Positions 17,768-26,078 of a stretch of 38,673 bases of DNA are shown in pieces. This stretch comes from Microbacterium enclense (GTDB lineage Bacteria; Actinomycetota; Actinomycetes; Actinomycetales; Microbacteriaceae), in NCBI RefSeq assembly GCF_004022425.1, contig NZ_RBZY01000012.1:25516-64188 (forward strand). The letters run 5' to 3'. Each line of letters starts with the position of its first letter. Position 1 is the stretch's first letter. Both the position numbers and the translations under genes were made by a program. The notes under the pieces are model-generated. The model searched no databases, was not told the DNA's origin, and saw only the letters and a list, made by a program, of their open reading frames with translations.

Positions 17768-18535
17768 GGTGGCTCCCTCGGGGACGAGCGGGGACTTCTT
17801 CGAGGCGTCGAGCACCCACGTGCCCTCGCCCGAGCTGAACGTGGACCGGGCGTGGATGAGCACGCCGTGGCGACGGGCGTACTCGACCGCGCGGATGTAC
17901 AGCACCTTCGCACCGTTGGCGGCGAGCTCGAGCATCTCTTCGCTGCCGACGCGGTCGAGCTTGCGGGCCATCGGCACCACGCGCGGGTCGGCGGTGAAGA
18001 TGCCGTCGACGTCGCTGTAGATCTCGCACACATCGGCGTTCAGGGCCGCGGCGAGCGCCACGGCGGTGGTGTCGGATCCCCCGCGACCGAGCGTGGTGAT
18101 GTCGCGGGTGTCGCGGTTGAAGCCCTGGAAGCCGGCGACGATGACGATCGCGCCCTCGTCGAGCGCTTCGCGCAGGCGTACGGGCGTCACATCGACGATG
18201 CGGGCCGCGCCGTGCGTGGCATCCGTGATCATGCCGGCCTGGCTGCCGGTGAACGAGCGCGCCTCGAAGCCCATCGAGTGGATCGCCATGGCCAGCAGCG
18301 CCATCGAGATGCGTTCGCCGCTGGAGAGCAGCATGTCGAGCTCGCGCGGTGCGGGGATCGGCGCCACCTGACCGGCGAGGTCGAGAAGCTCGTCCGTAGT
18401 GTCGCCCATCGCGCTCACCGCCACGACGACCTCGTTGCCCGCGCGCCGCGTGTCGACGATGCGCTTGGCGACGCGCTTGATGCTCTCGGCGTCGGCGACG
18501 GAGGAACCGCCGTACTTCTGGACGATCAGCGCCAT
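17249..18535 (-). CDS. lysC: Aspartate kinase (alpha subunit)
   Basis: Phosphorylates aspartate, the first step to lysine, threonine and methionine. The 428-residue protein starts [13 protein letters not shown], the KYGGSS catalytic motif, and has [10 protein letters not shown] in the kinase domain, followed by two ACT domains that bind lysine/threonine. The ACT region keeps QNVSA and GRTDISF, corresponding to the feedback-control sites known from Corynebacterium LysC, so feedback inhibition is likely intact. ATG at 18535 is chosen; the 13 residues upstream have no family match. A separate internal start at 17767 would yield a beta subunit. It is divergent from the ThrE-like exporter. Confidence 0.95.
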   Translation of the reverse strand: MALIVQKYGGSSVADAESIKRVAKRIVDTRRAGNEVVVAVSAMGDTTDELLDLAGQVAPIPAPRELDMLLSSGERISMALLAMAIHSMGFEARSFTGSQAGMITDATHGAARIVDVTPVRLREALDEGAIVIVAGFQGFNRDTRDITTLGRGGSDTTAVALAAALNADVCEIYSDVDGIFTADPRVVPMARKLDRVGSEEMLELAANGAKVLYIRAVEYARRHGVLIHARSTFSSGEGTWVLDASKKSPLVPEGATMEEPIVAGVATDLSQAKITVIGVPDVPGKAADIFKIVAKSGANVDMIVQNVSAAATGRTDISFTLPKTDAATALKALAAEQSEVGFESLVHDDQIGKLSVVGAGMRTHSGVSATLFEALSLAGVNIEMISTSEIRISVVVRGVDLAEAARLVHTAYGLDGDAEATVHAGTGR

Positions 18536-18607
18536 AAGAGGAACTCCCGGGAGGGTCGGGCGTCGGGATGCCACGACGGGGCGCTCGGATGCCGCGCCCG
18601 AGGGTTC

Positions 18608-18613
18608 ATCTTA
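18608..18613 (-). promoter_or_regulatory. Candidate lysC -10 element
   Basis: TAAGAT on the minus strand, 72 bases upstream of the lysC ATG. No good -35 is visible because that position is occupied by the inverted repeat at 18621-18644. Confidence 0.4.
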
Positions 18614-18620
18614 GAGGCGA

Positions 18621-18663
18621 CCGCATGCCGCCGCCGCCATGCGGGGAGCGGGCAGCTGCCCGC
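18621..18663. promoter_or_regulatory. Two inverted repeats in the lysC-thrE divergent region
   Basis: CCGCATG-N10-CATGCGG (18621-18644) is a perfect 7+7 repeat in the lysC -35 region. GCGGGCAGCTGCCCGC (18648-18663) is a perfect 16-bp palindrome ending 3 bases before a TAGGAT -10 (18667-18672) for the exporter. They may be operators linking synthesis and export of aspartate-family amino acids. Confidence 0.5.
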
Positions 18664-18711
18664 GGATAGGATCGTGGCGTTCCATCCCCCTGTCTCCCGA
18701 GAGCGATCCGG

Positions 18712-20109
18712 ATGTCCCCCACCCCCGCTCGATGGCTGTCGTCGCTGCGCCGTCTCGTCCACAGTGAAGAGACCCTCGCCCCCGAGACCCAGCTCCTCAC
18801 CGTCATCGACGAGGGCCTGGCCACGCGCATCCTCGACCTCGCCATCCGCATCGGCGAGACGATGCTCGTCGTGGGCGCTCCGGCCAACGAAGTGACCCTA
18901 ACGATCGTCCGTGTCTGCGGGGCCTACGGTTTGGACCCCGTCCACGTCGACGTCACCTACAACTCGATCACCATCGCGCACAGCCTCCCCGGCGCGGTGC
19001 ACCCGACGACGCTGCTGCGGGTCGTCCGTGGGTCGGTGCCCGATCACGCGAAGCTGCAGCGGCTGCAGGCGCTGGTGAGCGAGATCACCGACGGCCTCGA
19101 TCTCGAGGCCGCGATCGCCCGGTGCCGCGCCATCCGCCGGCTCCCCTTCCGCTACCGCCCGTCCGCCGTCGTCACCGCGCAGGCGACGCTGGCACTCGGC
19201 GTGGCGATCATGTTCGGTGCGAACTGGCTCGCCCTCATCCTCTCCTTCGTCGCCGCCGCTCTCGCCGCCACGACGCAGTCCCTGCTCGCGCGGGCGCGCG
19301 TGCCGTACTTCTTCGCGCAGATCGCGGGGGGCTTCGTCATCACGGTGGTCGCCGCGCTGTCTCCGCTGCTGCGCTCCACGGGGCTCGACGCGGCCACCGA
19401 GATCCGCCCGTCGGTGATCGTGGCATCCGGGATCGTGCTCATGCTCGCGGGCCTCACGGTGGTCGGGGCGGCCCAGGATGCCATCGACGGCTTCGCGCTC
19501 ACCGCCACCGGGCGGATCCTCGAGCTCACGACGCAGACGCTCGGCGTGGTGCTCGGGATCCTCGCGGGGCTGGAGACCGTGCGGGTGCTCGGGCTCGGGA
19601 TGTCGCCGCCGTCCATGGCGCTCCCGCTCGGACCGCTTCCGGTCCAGTTCGTCGGGGCCGCGGTCATCGCGATCGCGGTGGCGATCTACAACGGCGCGGG
19701 GGCACGGATCGTGCTCGTCAGTGCGGGCCTGAGCGTGGTGGCCTGGGTCGGCTACACGGGCGCGTCGGCCGTTGGCTTCGAGGTCGCGGCGGCCAGCGGT
19801 GTCGGAGCCTTCGTGGCCAGCTTCATCGGCGTCGTCGTGGCCTATCGCCTCCACGTGCCGTCGGTGGCGATCACGACCGCCGCGATCCTCCCCCTCGTGC
19901 CCGGAGCGGCCGTCTTCCGCGGGCTCCTCGGGATCGTGGAGTCCGGAGACGACCCCGCCGTGCTGATGACGGGCGTCACGACCCTCGCGGGCGCGGCGAC
20001 GATCGGCATCGCCCTCGCCGTCGGCGCCTCGCTGGGCATCTACCTCGGCCAGCCCGTTCGGGCGACGCTGTCGGGCGTGGTGCGCGCACGGGCGCGGGCG
20101 CGGCGCTAG
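18712..20109 (+). CDS. Threonine/serine exporter family protein (ThrE-like)
   Basis: Inner-membrane exporter of the ThrE family, 465 residues, with both modules in one chain. The N-terminal cytoplasmic/ThrE part (about residues 30-150) contains IRIGETMLVVGAPANEVT and the strongly conserved TYNSITIAH; about ten hydrophobic helices follow from residue ~150 (the C-terminal ThrE_2-like half starts near 320 with GPLPVQFVGAAVIAIAVAIY). The start is ATG at 18712. The gene is divergent from lysC, which supports a role in exporting threonine or related amino acids. The substrate is inferred from family and context. Confidence 0.9.
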   Translation: MSPTPARWLSSLRRLVHSEETLAPETQLLTVIDEGLATRILDLAIRIGETMLVVGAPANEVTLTIVRVCGAYGLDPVHVDVTYNSITIAHSLPGAVHPTTLLRVVRGSVPDHAKLQRLQALVSEITDGLDLEAAIARCRAIRRLPFRYRPSAVVTAQATLALGVAIMFGANWLALILSFVAAALAATTQSLLARARVPYFFAQIAGGFVITVVAALSPLLRSTGLDAATEIRPSVIVASGIVLMLAGLTVVGAAQDAIDGFALTATGRILELTTQTLGVVLGILAGLETVRVLGLGMSPPSMALPLGPLPVQFVGAAVIAIAVAIYNGAGARIVLVSAGLSVVAWVGYTGASAVGFEVAAASGVGAFVASFIGVVVAYRLHVPSVAITTAAILPLVPGAAVFRGLLGIVESGDDPAVLMTGVTTLAGAATIGIALAVGASLGIYLGQPVRATLSGVVRARARARR

Positions 20110-20143
20110 CGTCCGGTCAGGGCAGGGCGTCCTCGAGCACCGC

Positions 20144-20977
20144 TTAGAGGCAGGAGCCGGGCTGCTCGCCCTCCGGGGTGTCCCAGAGATCCAGGTCGAT
20201 CAAGACGTCCATCCGCAGGCGCTGGTCGCGGACCGCGACCTCGCGCACGGTCATGGCTCGCGGCATGCCTTCGGCGACGCACACGGGCAGCGTCTGCGTG
20301 GTCGCGAGACCCTCGTCGCCGAATCTCGCCCGCACGTCGTCTCGCGAGATCGTCGTGCCGCCGACCGTGACCGACGACAGAGTGGTGCTCAGCCAGCCGC
20401 TCTCGAAGGACGGAGTCACCGCCACGCTCATCGGCACGCGAGTCCCGGTGGAGGACATCGTCATCTCGATGGTCATGTCCGCTCCTCGGAAGCCGACCTG
20501 CATGCTCCCGCGGGCGTCCTCAGGGATGTAGAACGCCGTCGCCTGCGCCGCGTTGAGGCTGGCCACCAGGGTCGTGCGTTCGGGGACCCACTGCCCGGCA
20601 TTGTCGAGGTGAGTGCCCATGAGAGTCGCCGTGAGGTCGGCGGCCGCCCCGACGAACGGCGCATTCGGCAGGGACACGTGGATGTTCTCGTACCGGTTCA
20701 CGATGCCCTGCAGCAGCACCGGTCCCTCCACGGCGACCCCGACGTGCTGGCTCTCGGGCAGCGACATCACGGTGCGCATCTTCGCCTCGACCGAACGCTC
20801 GACGTCGGCGCGCGCAATGGCTTCTCCGATCAGCACCGCGGCGACGGTGAGGCCCAGCAGGGCGACGATGAGCAGGATGACCCGTGCCGTCGGGAACGAC
20901 GACGTGGGGGGCTCATCGACCGCGGGGGCCGGCGCCGGGTGCGACACGACCGCGGTCGAATCCTCGAGGAGAGTCAT
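20144..20977 (-). CDS. DUF2993 membrane-anchored protein (LmeA-like)
   Basis: A 277-residue protein with a short cytoplasmic N-terminus, one transmembrane helix (about 32-52) and an extracytoplasmic DUF2993 domain, a family that includes the mycobacterial envelope protein LmeA involved in mannan maturation. GPVLLQGIVNRYENIHVSLP and the alternating hydrophobic strands are typical. The N-terminus contains EDSTAVV (residues 5-11), matching the acidic-Thr-Val motif of PstA, PstB and PstC. It begins 10 bases after the pstB stop and is therefore probably the last gene of the pst operon. The function in this context is unknown. Confidence 0.85.
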   Translation of the reverse strand: MTLLEDSTAVVSHPAPAPAVDEPPTSSFPTARVILLIVALLGLTVAAVLIGEAIARADVERSVEAKMRTVMSLPESQHVGVAVEGPVLLQGIVNRYENIHVSLPNAPFVGAAADLTATLMGTHLDNAGQWVPERTTLVASLNAAQATAFYIPEDARGSMQVGFRGADMTIEMTMSSTGTRVPMSVAVTPSFESGWLSTTLSSVTVGGTTISRDDVRARFGDEGLATTQTLPVCVAEGMPRAMTVREVAVRDQRLRMDVLIDLDLWDTPEGEQPGSCL

Positions 20978-20987
20978 CCCCGTGCCC

Positions 20988-21989
20988 TTATCCGAAGCGA
21001 CCGTTGACGTAATCGAACGTGCGCGGGTCGACCGGTGCGTCGAACATCGCCTCGGTGTCGCCGTGCTCGACGATATGACCGGGCTGACCCTGGGATGCCA
21101 GGAAGAAGGCGCACTGCTGCGACACGCGCTGCGCCTGCTGCATGTTGTGCGTGACGATGACGATCGTCACCTCGTGCTGCAGCTCGCCCATCGTCTCTTC
21201 GATGACGCGCGTGGAGGTCGGGTCCAGGGCCGAGCAGGGCTCGTCCATGAGGAGGACCTTCGGCTTGATCGCGAGCGACCGCGCGATGCACAAGCGTTGC
21301 TGCTGCCCGCCGGAGAGACCACCGCCGGGGGCGCGGAGACGGTCCTTGACCTCCTTCCACAGCCCTGCCGAGGTGAGCGAGCGCTCGACCAGGTAGTCCT
21401 TCTCGTCGCGGCTGGCCCGCACGCCCGTGAGCTTGAGTCCGGCGAGGACGTTGTCGTAGATCGACATGGCCGGGAACGGGTTGGGCTTCTGGAACACCAT
21501 GCCGATGTCCTTGCGGGCATCCGTGAGGCGACGACCGGCATCGTAGATGTCGTCGCCGTCCAGGAGCACCTCACCGGCGAGGGATGCCGAGGGCACGAGC
21601 TCGTGCATGCGGTTGAGGATGCGCAGGAACGTCGACTTCCCGCATCCGGACGGTCCGATCAGCGCGGTGACCTGGCCGGCGGGCATCGTGAGCGACACTC
21701 GGTCGAGCACTTGGTGATCACCGAACCAGGCGGTGACGCCACGGGCCTCGAGCGTCGCGAGCGGCGCCTGCGACGAGAACACCTCCTGCGGGGCCGGCTC
21801 GATCGCCACCGCCGGGACCCCGGTCGGTGGAGGGTAGCTCCCGGCGCGGTTGCGGCGCAGCGACTCGGCGGCCACGGGGGCGACAACGGTGGTGATGTCA
21901 TCGTGCGGCGCGGCGGGGGCGGGCAGCACGGGCCCGGGCGGTGTCGGATCGGGGGTCGCCCCGATGACGCGGGTGATGTCGTCGGACAT
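20988..21989 (-). CDS. pstB: Phosphate ABC transporter ATP-binding protein with N-terminal extension
   Basis: Cytoplasmic ATPase powering phosphate import with PstA and PstC. The ABC domain begins near residue 78: Walker [10 protein letters not shown] (112-120), Q-loop FQKPNPFP, signature LSGGQQQR (225-232), Walker B LLMDEP (246-251) and switch H281. PstB is normally about 250-260 residues; this one has 333 because of a Pro/Ala-rich extension of about 75 residues carrying DDITRVI (3-9) and DDITTVV (30-36). ATG at 21989 is chosen for GAGAGG upstream. It lies 17 bases after the dead sortase gene and is separated from pstCAS by six genes, which is unusual. Confidence 0.93.
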   Translation of the reverse strand: MSDDITRVIGATPDPTPPGPVLPAPAAPHDDITTVVAPVAAESLRRNRAGSYPPPTGVPAVAIEPAPQEVFSSQAPLATLEARGVTAWFGDHQVLDRVSLTMPAGQVTALIGPSGCGKSTFLRILNRMHELVPSASLAGEVLLDGDDIYDAGRRLTDARKDIGMVFQKPNPFPAMSIYDNVLAGLKLTGVRASRDEKDYLVERSLTSAGLWKEVKDRLRAPGGGLSGGQQQRLCIARSLAIKPKVLLMDEPCSALDPTSTRVIEETMGELQHEVTIVIVTHNMQQAQRVSQQCAFFLASQGQPGHIVEHGDTEAMFDAPVDPRTFDYVNGRFG

Positions 21990-22006
21990 GGATGCCTCTC
22001 GCAAGG

Positions 22007-22966
22007 TCAGAGGAGGTTCGGGAGAAGAAGCGTGACCTGGTAGGCCGCGAGGAAACCGGCCAGCAGGAGCACCGGCACGAAGACGATCCAGGTGCGCTGG
22101 GCACCGAACCGCCGGAAAGCCCAGACGGCGGCGAGCTCGGCCGCGATGAGGAACTGGATGGCGAACACGAGCGCCCACACGGTCGTCGTGTCCGTCGCCA
22201 TCGGACGCTGCTCCTGCGGCAGCGCGGCGACGGTGGTCACGCGCGCCCCGCGCGGCTGAGCGGTCCCGACGAGTCGGGCGTCGACGTAGGCCACGCCGGT
22301 CGGGACGTACGGCGCGCCGCGCGCCGTCATGAGCACGAGTCGGCTCTCGCCGGCGCGGAGATTGGGCAGGGTCGGATCGCCCGCGTAGCGCACACCGACG
22401 ACGGAGAACTCCTGGAGACCCTGGCCGGTGCGCACGGTGATGGCATCCCCGGGGCTGAGCGACTGGATGCCGGAGAACGGACCGCCGAAAGCGCCGCTGC
22501 GCCCCTGGAGGAAGCTGACGCCCGCCTGGCCCGGCAGGATGCTGTCCCGCTGATGGCCGACGCCCTGCGCCGTCTCGGCCGAGGAGGTCCCCTCGACGAT
22601 CACCTCGTGCAGCCCGAGACTCGGGATCTCGAGGATGCCGACGGGTGCGCCGTCAGGCAGGAGGTTCTCGTCGAACGTGTACTCGCTCACCGGAGCGGTG
22701 CCCGCCAACAACTGCTCGCGGAACTGGTCCCCCACGCGCTGCTGCGAGACGAGGTGCTGGACGTGGCTGAACACCGTGACGTTCAGGACGAACATGAGCG
22801 TGAACACGGCGGCGAGGGCGACCACGGCCCGGACGATCGCCTCGGTCGCGGTGAGCGGCGGGGCGGGCTTCTTCTCGCGAGGCGGGCGGCGCGGCGGGCG
22901 CGGAACGGACGGCGCGCGACGCGACCGCAGCGGGCGCGCGGCGGGAGGTTCCTCGGTGACGGTCAT
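22007..22966 (-). CDS. Catalytically inactive sortase-fold membrane protein
   Basis: A 319-residue protein: basic Pro-rich cytoplasmic N-terminus, transmembrane helix (about 43-66), extracytoplasmic sortase-like barrel, and two C-terminal helices (about 262-284, 291-316). The barrel follows sortase order: [59 protein letters not shown]. The sortase GHR becomes G155-R156, the TLxTC becomes LVLMT-A215, and the catalytic Arg strand reads GVAYVDA. There is no cysteine in the whole protein, so it cannot be a transpeptidase. The ATG overlaps the upstream stop by 4 bases. A binding, scaffolding or transporter-accessory role is inferred. Confidence 0.85.
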   Translation of the reverse strand: MTVTEEPPAARPLRSRRAPSVPRPPRRPPREKKPAPPLTATEAIVRAVVALAAVFTLMFVLNVTVFSHVQHLVSQQRVGDQFREQLLAGTAPVSEYTFDENLLPDGAPVGILEIPSLGLHEVIVEGTSSAETAQGVGHQRDSILPGQAGVSFLQGRSGAFGGPFSGIQSLSPGDAITVRTGQGLQEFSVVGVRYAGDPTLPNLRAGESRLVLMTARGAPYVPTGVAYVDARLVGTAQPRGARVTTVAALPQEQRPMATDTTTVWALVFAIQFLIAAELAAVWAFRRFGAQRTWIVFVPVLLLAGFLAAYQVTLLLPNLL

Positions 22967-23814
22967 GCGGTCACCGCCACCGGGACGACCGCGGCGCCGG
23001 CGCGACGGATGAGGGACACGATGACGACGGCCGCCGCCCCGAGCCCGAGGAACAGCACGGCGAGCCAAGGAAGGACGAACACGGTCGCATCACGCGTCAG
23101 CGGGCTGAGCTCGGTCCCATCGACCTGCGCAGGCGGGTTGACCCGTGCGTGCGCGGTCAGGATCGTCCACTGGCCGGCCCCGGGAAGGTCGGCGCTGATC
23201 GTGCGGGTCTCGCCCGGTTTCAGGGCGGGAACGGCCACGCCGTCGACATTCGACAGGCGCAGACCGAGAACGTTCTCCATCCAGAAATCCGCGGTCAGAT
23301 CGATCGACGACTTCGACGTGTTGCGCACGGTGAACCACACCTGGACCTCACCACCGAACGGATTCAGTGAGGGCGCGCTCCCGGTGGACAGCCCGCCGAC
23401 GGAGAGGATGCCACCGAGATCGACGCTGTCGACGAGGGTGATACCCGCGGGCGAGGACGGCGCCACCGCCGAGGGCGTGCCCGCACCGCCTGCGGAACCC
23501 GAACCCCCACGGATGCCGCTCGTCGAGCCGGAGCCGGTCGACGTGGGCAGGCCACCGGACGGGGAGGAACCGCCGGTACCGCCACCGGAGGGGGCCGACG
23601 TCGGACCGCACACCAGCGCGGTGATCCCCACTCCCCCGCTCGTCGGGATGGCGGAGGCCGCCGGCGATGGCGTCGGACACTGCACGGGTCCGTCCGCCGC
23701 GGCCGCGGAGGTCACGGCCACCGGTGCGGTGAGGAGCGCGAGTGCCAGGACCGCCGCGCCCGCGAGACGACGCGCCGACCGACTCGACGGGAGAAGAAGC
23801 CGCACCACGCTCAC
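22963..23814 (-). CDS. Secreted, membrane-anchored Ig-like protein, short paralogue of the DUF916 neighbour
   Basis: A 283-residue protein of unknown function. It has a signal peptide (cleavage near TSAAAA, residue 40), a region with C46 and C69 (possible disulphide), a Gly/Ser/Thr/Pro-rich linker (about 72-120), a beta-sandwich domain (about 125-240) and a C-terminal transmembrane helix (about 246-268). From SLNPFGGE to TRDATVFVLPW it parallels the neighbouring DUF916 protein (SFNPFAGE to TRDTVVFAVPW), so it looks like a duplicate in which the DUF916 domain was replaced by a linker. It overlaps both neighbours by 4 bases (GTGA upstream, ATGA downstream). Confidence 0.82.
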   Translation of the reverse strand: MSVVRLLLPSSRSARRLAGAAVLALALLTAPVAVTSAAAADGPVQCPTPSPAASAIPTSGGVGITALVCGPTSAPSGGGTGGSSPSGGLPTSTGSGSTSGIRGGSGSAGGAGTPSAVAPSSPAGITLVDSVDLGGILSVGGLSTGSAPSLNPFGGEVQVWFTVRNTSKSSIDLTADFWMENVLGLRLSNVDGVAVPALKPGETRTISADLPGAGQWTILTAHARVNPPAQVDGTELSPLTRDATVFVLPWLAVLFLGLGAAAVVIVSLIRRAGAAVVPVAVTA

Positions 23815-24908
23815 GCGTCCGAACCGGCGGAGACGGCTTCGCGCTCGGTCTCGGCCTTACGCCGTGCTTCCGCCTCGGCGTATTCCATCCACTCCTTGGC
23901 GCGGGCGTCGTTGCGACGACGGCTGAATCGGATGCCGCCCCAGATGAGCAGTCCGAGGACGATGAGCCCGAGGAGCAGCCACGGCACCGCGAACACCACC
24001 GTGTCGCGCGTGACACTCAGCAGGGGGCCCGGGTTCGGGGCCGTCTCATCGACCTGGGGGTACACCGTCACCGCGGGGTTGAGGTACAGCCACTGCCCCA
24101 CGCCGGACACCGTCGTCGTGATCGTGCGGGTACTGCCGGGGAGCATTTCGGAAAGCTCCTCCTCGACGGGAGTCGCGAGCCCGATGCCGAACAGACCGCG
24201 GACCTCGGACTTGAGGTCCCCCGACAGGGCGACGTTGCCCGCGTTGCGGACGGTGTAGGTGATCGTGGTCTCGCCTGCGAACGGGTTGAAACTCGGCGTG
24301 TACGACGCCGAGATCCCGGCGATGGAGAGGTTCGGCTGGAGGTCGCCGGGGACGCGGACGTACAGGCGCGTTCCGAGGCGGCGGTCGACGATCACCTGGC
24401 CGTCGGGCGACTGGACGGATGCCACGAGACCGCCGGCGTGGTCGCCGGGCGTCGCGTCGTCGGGCACGCGCATGGTGAACGGGATCGTCGTGGATTCACC
24501 CGGCTGCAGTGTCACCTGCACCGAGGACTCGCCGCTGAAGTTCACCCAGGCGCCCGCGTCGGTGGGGGCGACGCCCGTGTCGAGGAGACTGAACGCCCCC
24601 TCGTCGGTGTTGAAGGCGTCCGTGGCGAAGACGGTGAAGGTCTGAGCCGCGGTTCCGCGGTTGCTGACGATGTAGCCGTCCTCGAGCGTCTGGCCGGGAC
24701 CGACCTGATAGTCGAACCGGGTGCGGATCGGTCCGTCGTCGTTGACGGGCTGAGCCGAGATGCCGATCTCGTCGACGGGAGCCGCGTCTTCGGCGCGTGC
24801 GGGAGCGGACGCGAGCATCGCGCCGAGGGCCACGGCACCGGCGACCACGGTCGCGATCGCGGCGGAGAAGCGGGCGTTCGGGCGCACCGCGGTTCGGAAG
24901 ATCTGCAC
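23811..24908 (-). CDS. DUF916 (WxL-interacting-type) membrane-anchored surface protein
   Basis: A 365-residue surface protein: signal peptide (cleavage near ASAPARA, 39), DUF916 beta-sandwich (about 48-165, with DYQVGPGQTLEDGYIVSNRG), a second DUF3324-like sandwich (about 190-300), a transmembrane helix (about 306-326) and a charged cytoplasmic tail. In Firmicutes this architecture belongs to WxL-interacting proteins that tether WxL proteins to the cell surface; the adjacent upstream gene here has a WxL-like domain. GTG at 24908 is chosen because GGGGAG lies 7 bases upstream. It overlaps the next gene by 4 bases. Confidence 0.87.
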   Translation of the reverse strand: MQIFRTAVRPNARFSAAIATVVAGAVALGAMLASAPARAEDAAPVDEIGISAQPVNDDGPIRTRFDYQVGPGQTLEDGYIVSNRGTAAQTFTVFATDAFNTDEGAFSLLDTGVAPTDAGAWVNFSGESSVQVTLQPGESTTIPFTMRVPDDATPGDHAGGLVASVQSPDGQVIVDRRLGTRLYVRVPGDLQPNLSIAGISASYTPSFNPFAGETTITYTVRNAGNVALSGDLKSEVRGLFGIGLATPVEEELSEMLPGSTRTITTTVSGVGQWLYLNPAVTVYPQVDETAPNPGPLLSVTRDTVVFAVPWLLLGLIVLGLLIWGGIRFSRRRNDARAKEWMEYAEAEARRKAETEREAVSAGSDA

Positions 24909-24915
24909 GGTATAT

Positions 24916-24921
24916 CTCCCC
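24916..24921 (-). promoter_or_regulatory. Shine-Dalgarno fixing the DUF916 gene start
   Basis: GGGGAG on the minus strand, 7 bases before GTG 24908, supports this start over an ATG at 24950, which would put 14 residues before the signal peptide. Confidence 0.65.
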
Positions 24922-24983
24922 AGGGAAGGCTTACGGCCGCACTGCGGCAACGGAAACGGGGGCTGAACGAGGAAGGTCCGAGA

Positions 24984-25014
24984 GGAGGGGCGACGCCTGC
25001 GGCGCCGCCCCTCC
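24984..25014 (-). terminator. Intercistronic hairpin after the WxL-like gene
   Basis: Stem of 9 bp plus 4 bp with one mismatch (24984-24997 with 25001-25014) and a 3-base loop, 6 bases beyond the WxL-like stop. It probably causes partial termination or stabilises the upstream mRNA, giving more WxL protein than DUF916 protein. Confidence 0.65.
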
Positions 25015-25020
25015 CACGGG

Positions 25021-26055
25021 TCACTTCGAGACGAGCGTGAGCGTCATCTTCGAGGTGTAGGTGCCGGCGGGCGTGCCGGCGGGAGCGACGAGCTTCAGGT
25101 CCGCGTTGAGCGTCGTGTTGGGCTCGGTCGAGACACCCGCGCCGGCCGTGGCGAACGGCGAGGGGTACACGGCGCTACCGGCGACCTGCTCGGTGCCGGC
25201 CGTGGCCGCGTTACCAGCGGTCTTGGTGACCTTGACACCGAAGTTGGCCTTGTCGATGGTGTTCGCACCCGACACGAAGTTGGCGACGGACTGCGTGAGG
25301 TCCCAGCCCTTGCGATCGGCGGTACGGCGCGTGTCGGCGACGGCGATGCCGGTGATCGAGCCGGTGGACTCCGACAGCTTCTGCGCGTTGATCGACGTGG
25401 TCAGGGCGACGGACGTCGTCGGCACGGTGAAGGTGAGGTCGCCGGGCGCCTCCTGCACGTCGGCCGAGATGTCGATGTCCTTCGAGTCACCCGTCGGGTC
25501 CGGGTCGACCGTGCCCTCGACGGTCGGCGTGTAGGTGTAGTTACCACCGGGAGCGACGTTCAGGCGCACGAAGCTGACGCCCTTGACCAGGACACCGGCC
25601 TGGTCGGTAAACGCGATACCCACCGAGTAGATGCCGCCGTTGGCCTTGGCGGCCGCCATGCCGAGGCCGTCGATGTCGATCGGGCGGAGGGCCGGCGTGA
25701 GCACGGTCTTCAGGGCCGGGTCGTTGAAGCCGCTGAAGCCGCTACCGAGCCACTTGGTCGAGTCCAGCTCATCGCCGGGGTTGGAGAAGAAGGTGAACAC
25801 GTTGGCGGCGTCGGCCGGACCGGTGAACATGTCGTCGTAGTCCGTGAATCCGGCGTCGAGCGGGTAACCGTAGACCGGGTCGTCCCACGCCTTGACGTCG
25901 GTGCTCTGGACGATCGTCTCTTCGGGGTTCCACAGCCACATCTGGTCGAGCGAGGGGGCCGGGGTGGGGGCAGCCGACGCGGCGAGGGCACCGCCGGCGG
26001 AGAGGGTGAGGGCGAGGACGCCGGCGAGGGCGGCCTTGATACGGATGTTCTTCAT
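25021..26055 (-). CDS. Secreted protein with WxL-like C-terminal domain
   Basis: A 344-residue secreted protein with no membrane anchor. The signal peptide is MKNIRIKAALAGVLAL with cleavage near ALAASAA (29). Residues 35-180 form an unrecognised domain rich in Trp, Asp and Gly. The C-terminal part (about 206-344) resembles a WxL cell-wall-binding domain: IAVADTRRTADRKGWDLTQ gives W251-D-L253, and the last strand is AGTYTSKMTLTLVSK, where the usual second Trp is replaced. With a DUF916 protein next door this looks like a WxL/WxL-interacting pair. It starts with ATG at 26055, 23 bases after the PstS-like gene. The WxL assignment is by eye. Confidence 0.75.
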   Translation of the reverse strand: MKNIRIKAALAGVLALTLSAGGALAASAAPTPAPSLDQMWLWNPEETIVQSTDVKAWDDPVYGYPLDAGFTDYDDMFTGPADAANVFTFFSNPGDELDSTKWLGSGFSGFNDPALKTVLTPALRPIDIDGLGMAAAKANGGIYSVGIAFTDQAGVLVKGVSFVRLNVAPGGNYTYTPTVEGTVDPDPTGDSKDIDISADVQEAPGDLTFTVPTTSVALTTSINAQKLSESTGSITGIAVADTRRTADRKGWDLTQSVANFVSGANTIDKANFGVKVTKTAGNAATAGTEQVAGSAVYPSPFATAGAGVSTEPNTTLNADLKLVAPAGTPAGTYTSKMTLTLVSK

Positions 26056-26078
26056 GAGTGATCCAATCGAGTGTGTGA

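Noticed and set aside
22007..22966. Functional sortase anchoring the 6341-7852 LAXTG protein
   Set aside because: Catalytic His, Cys and Arg positions are all substituted and the protein has no cysteine.
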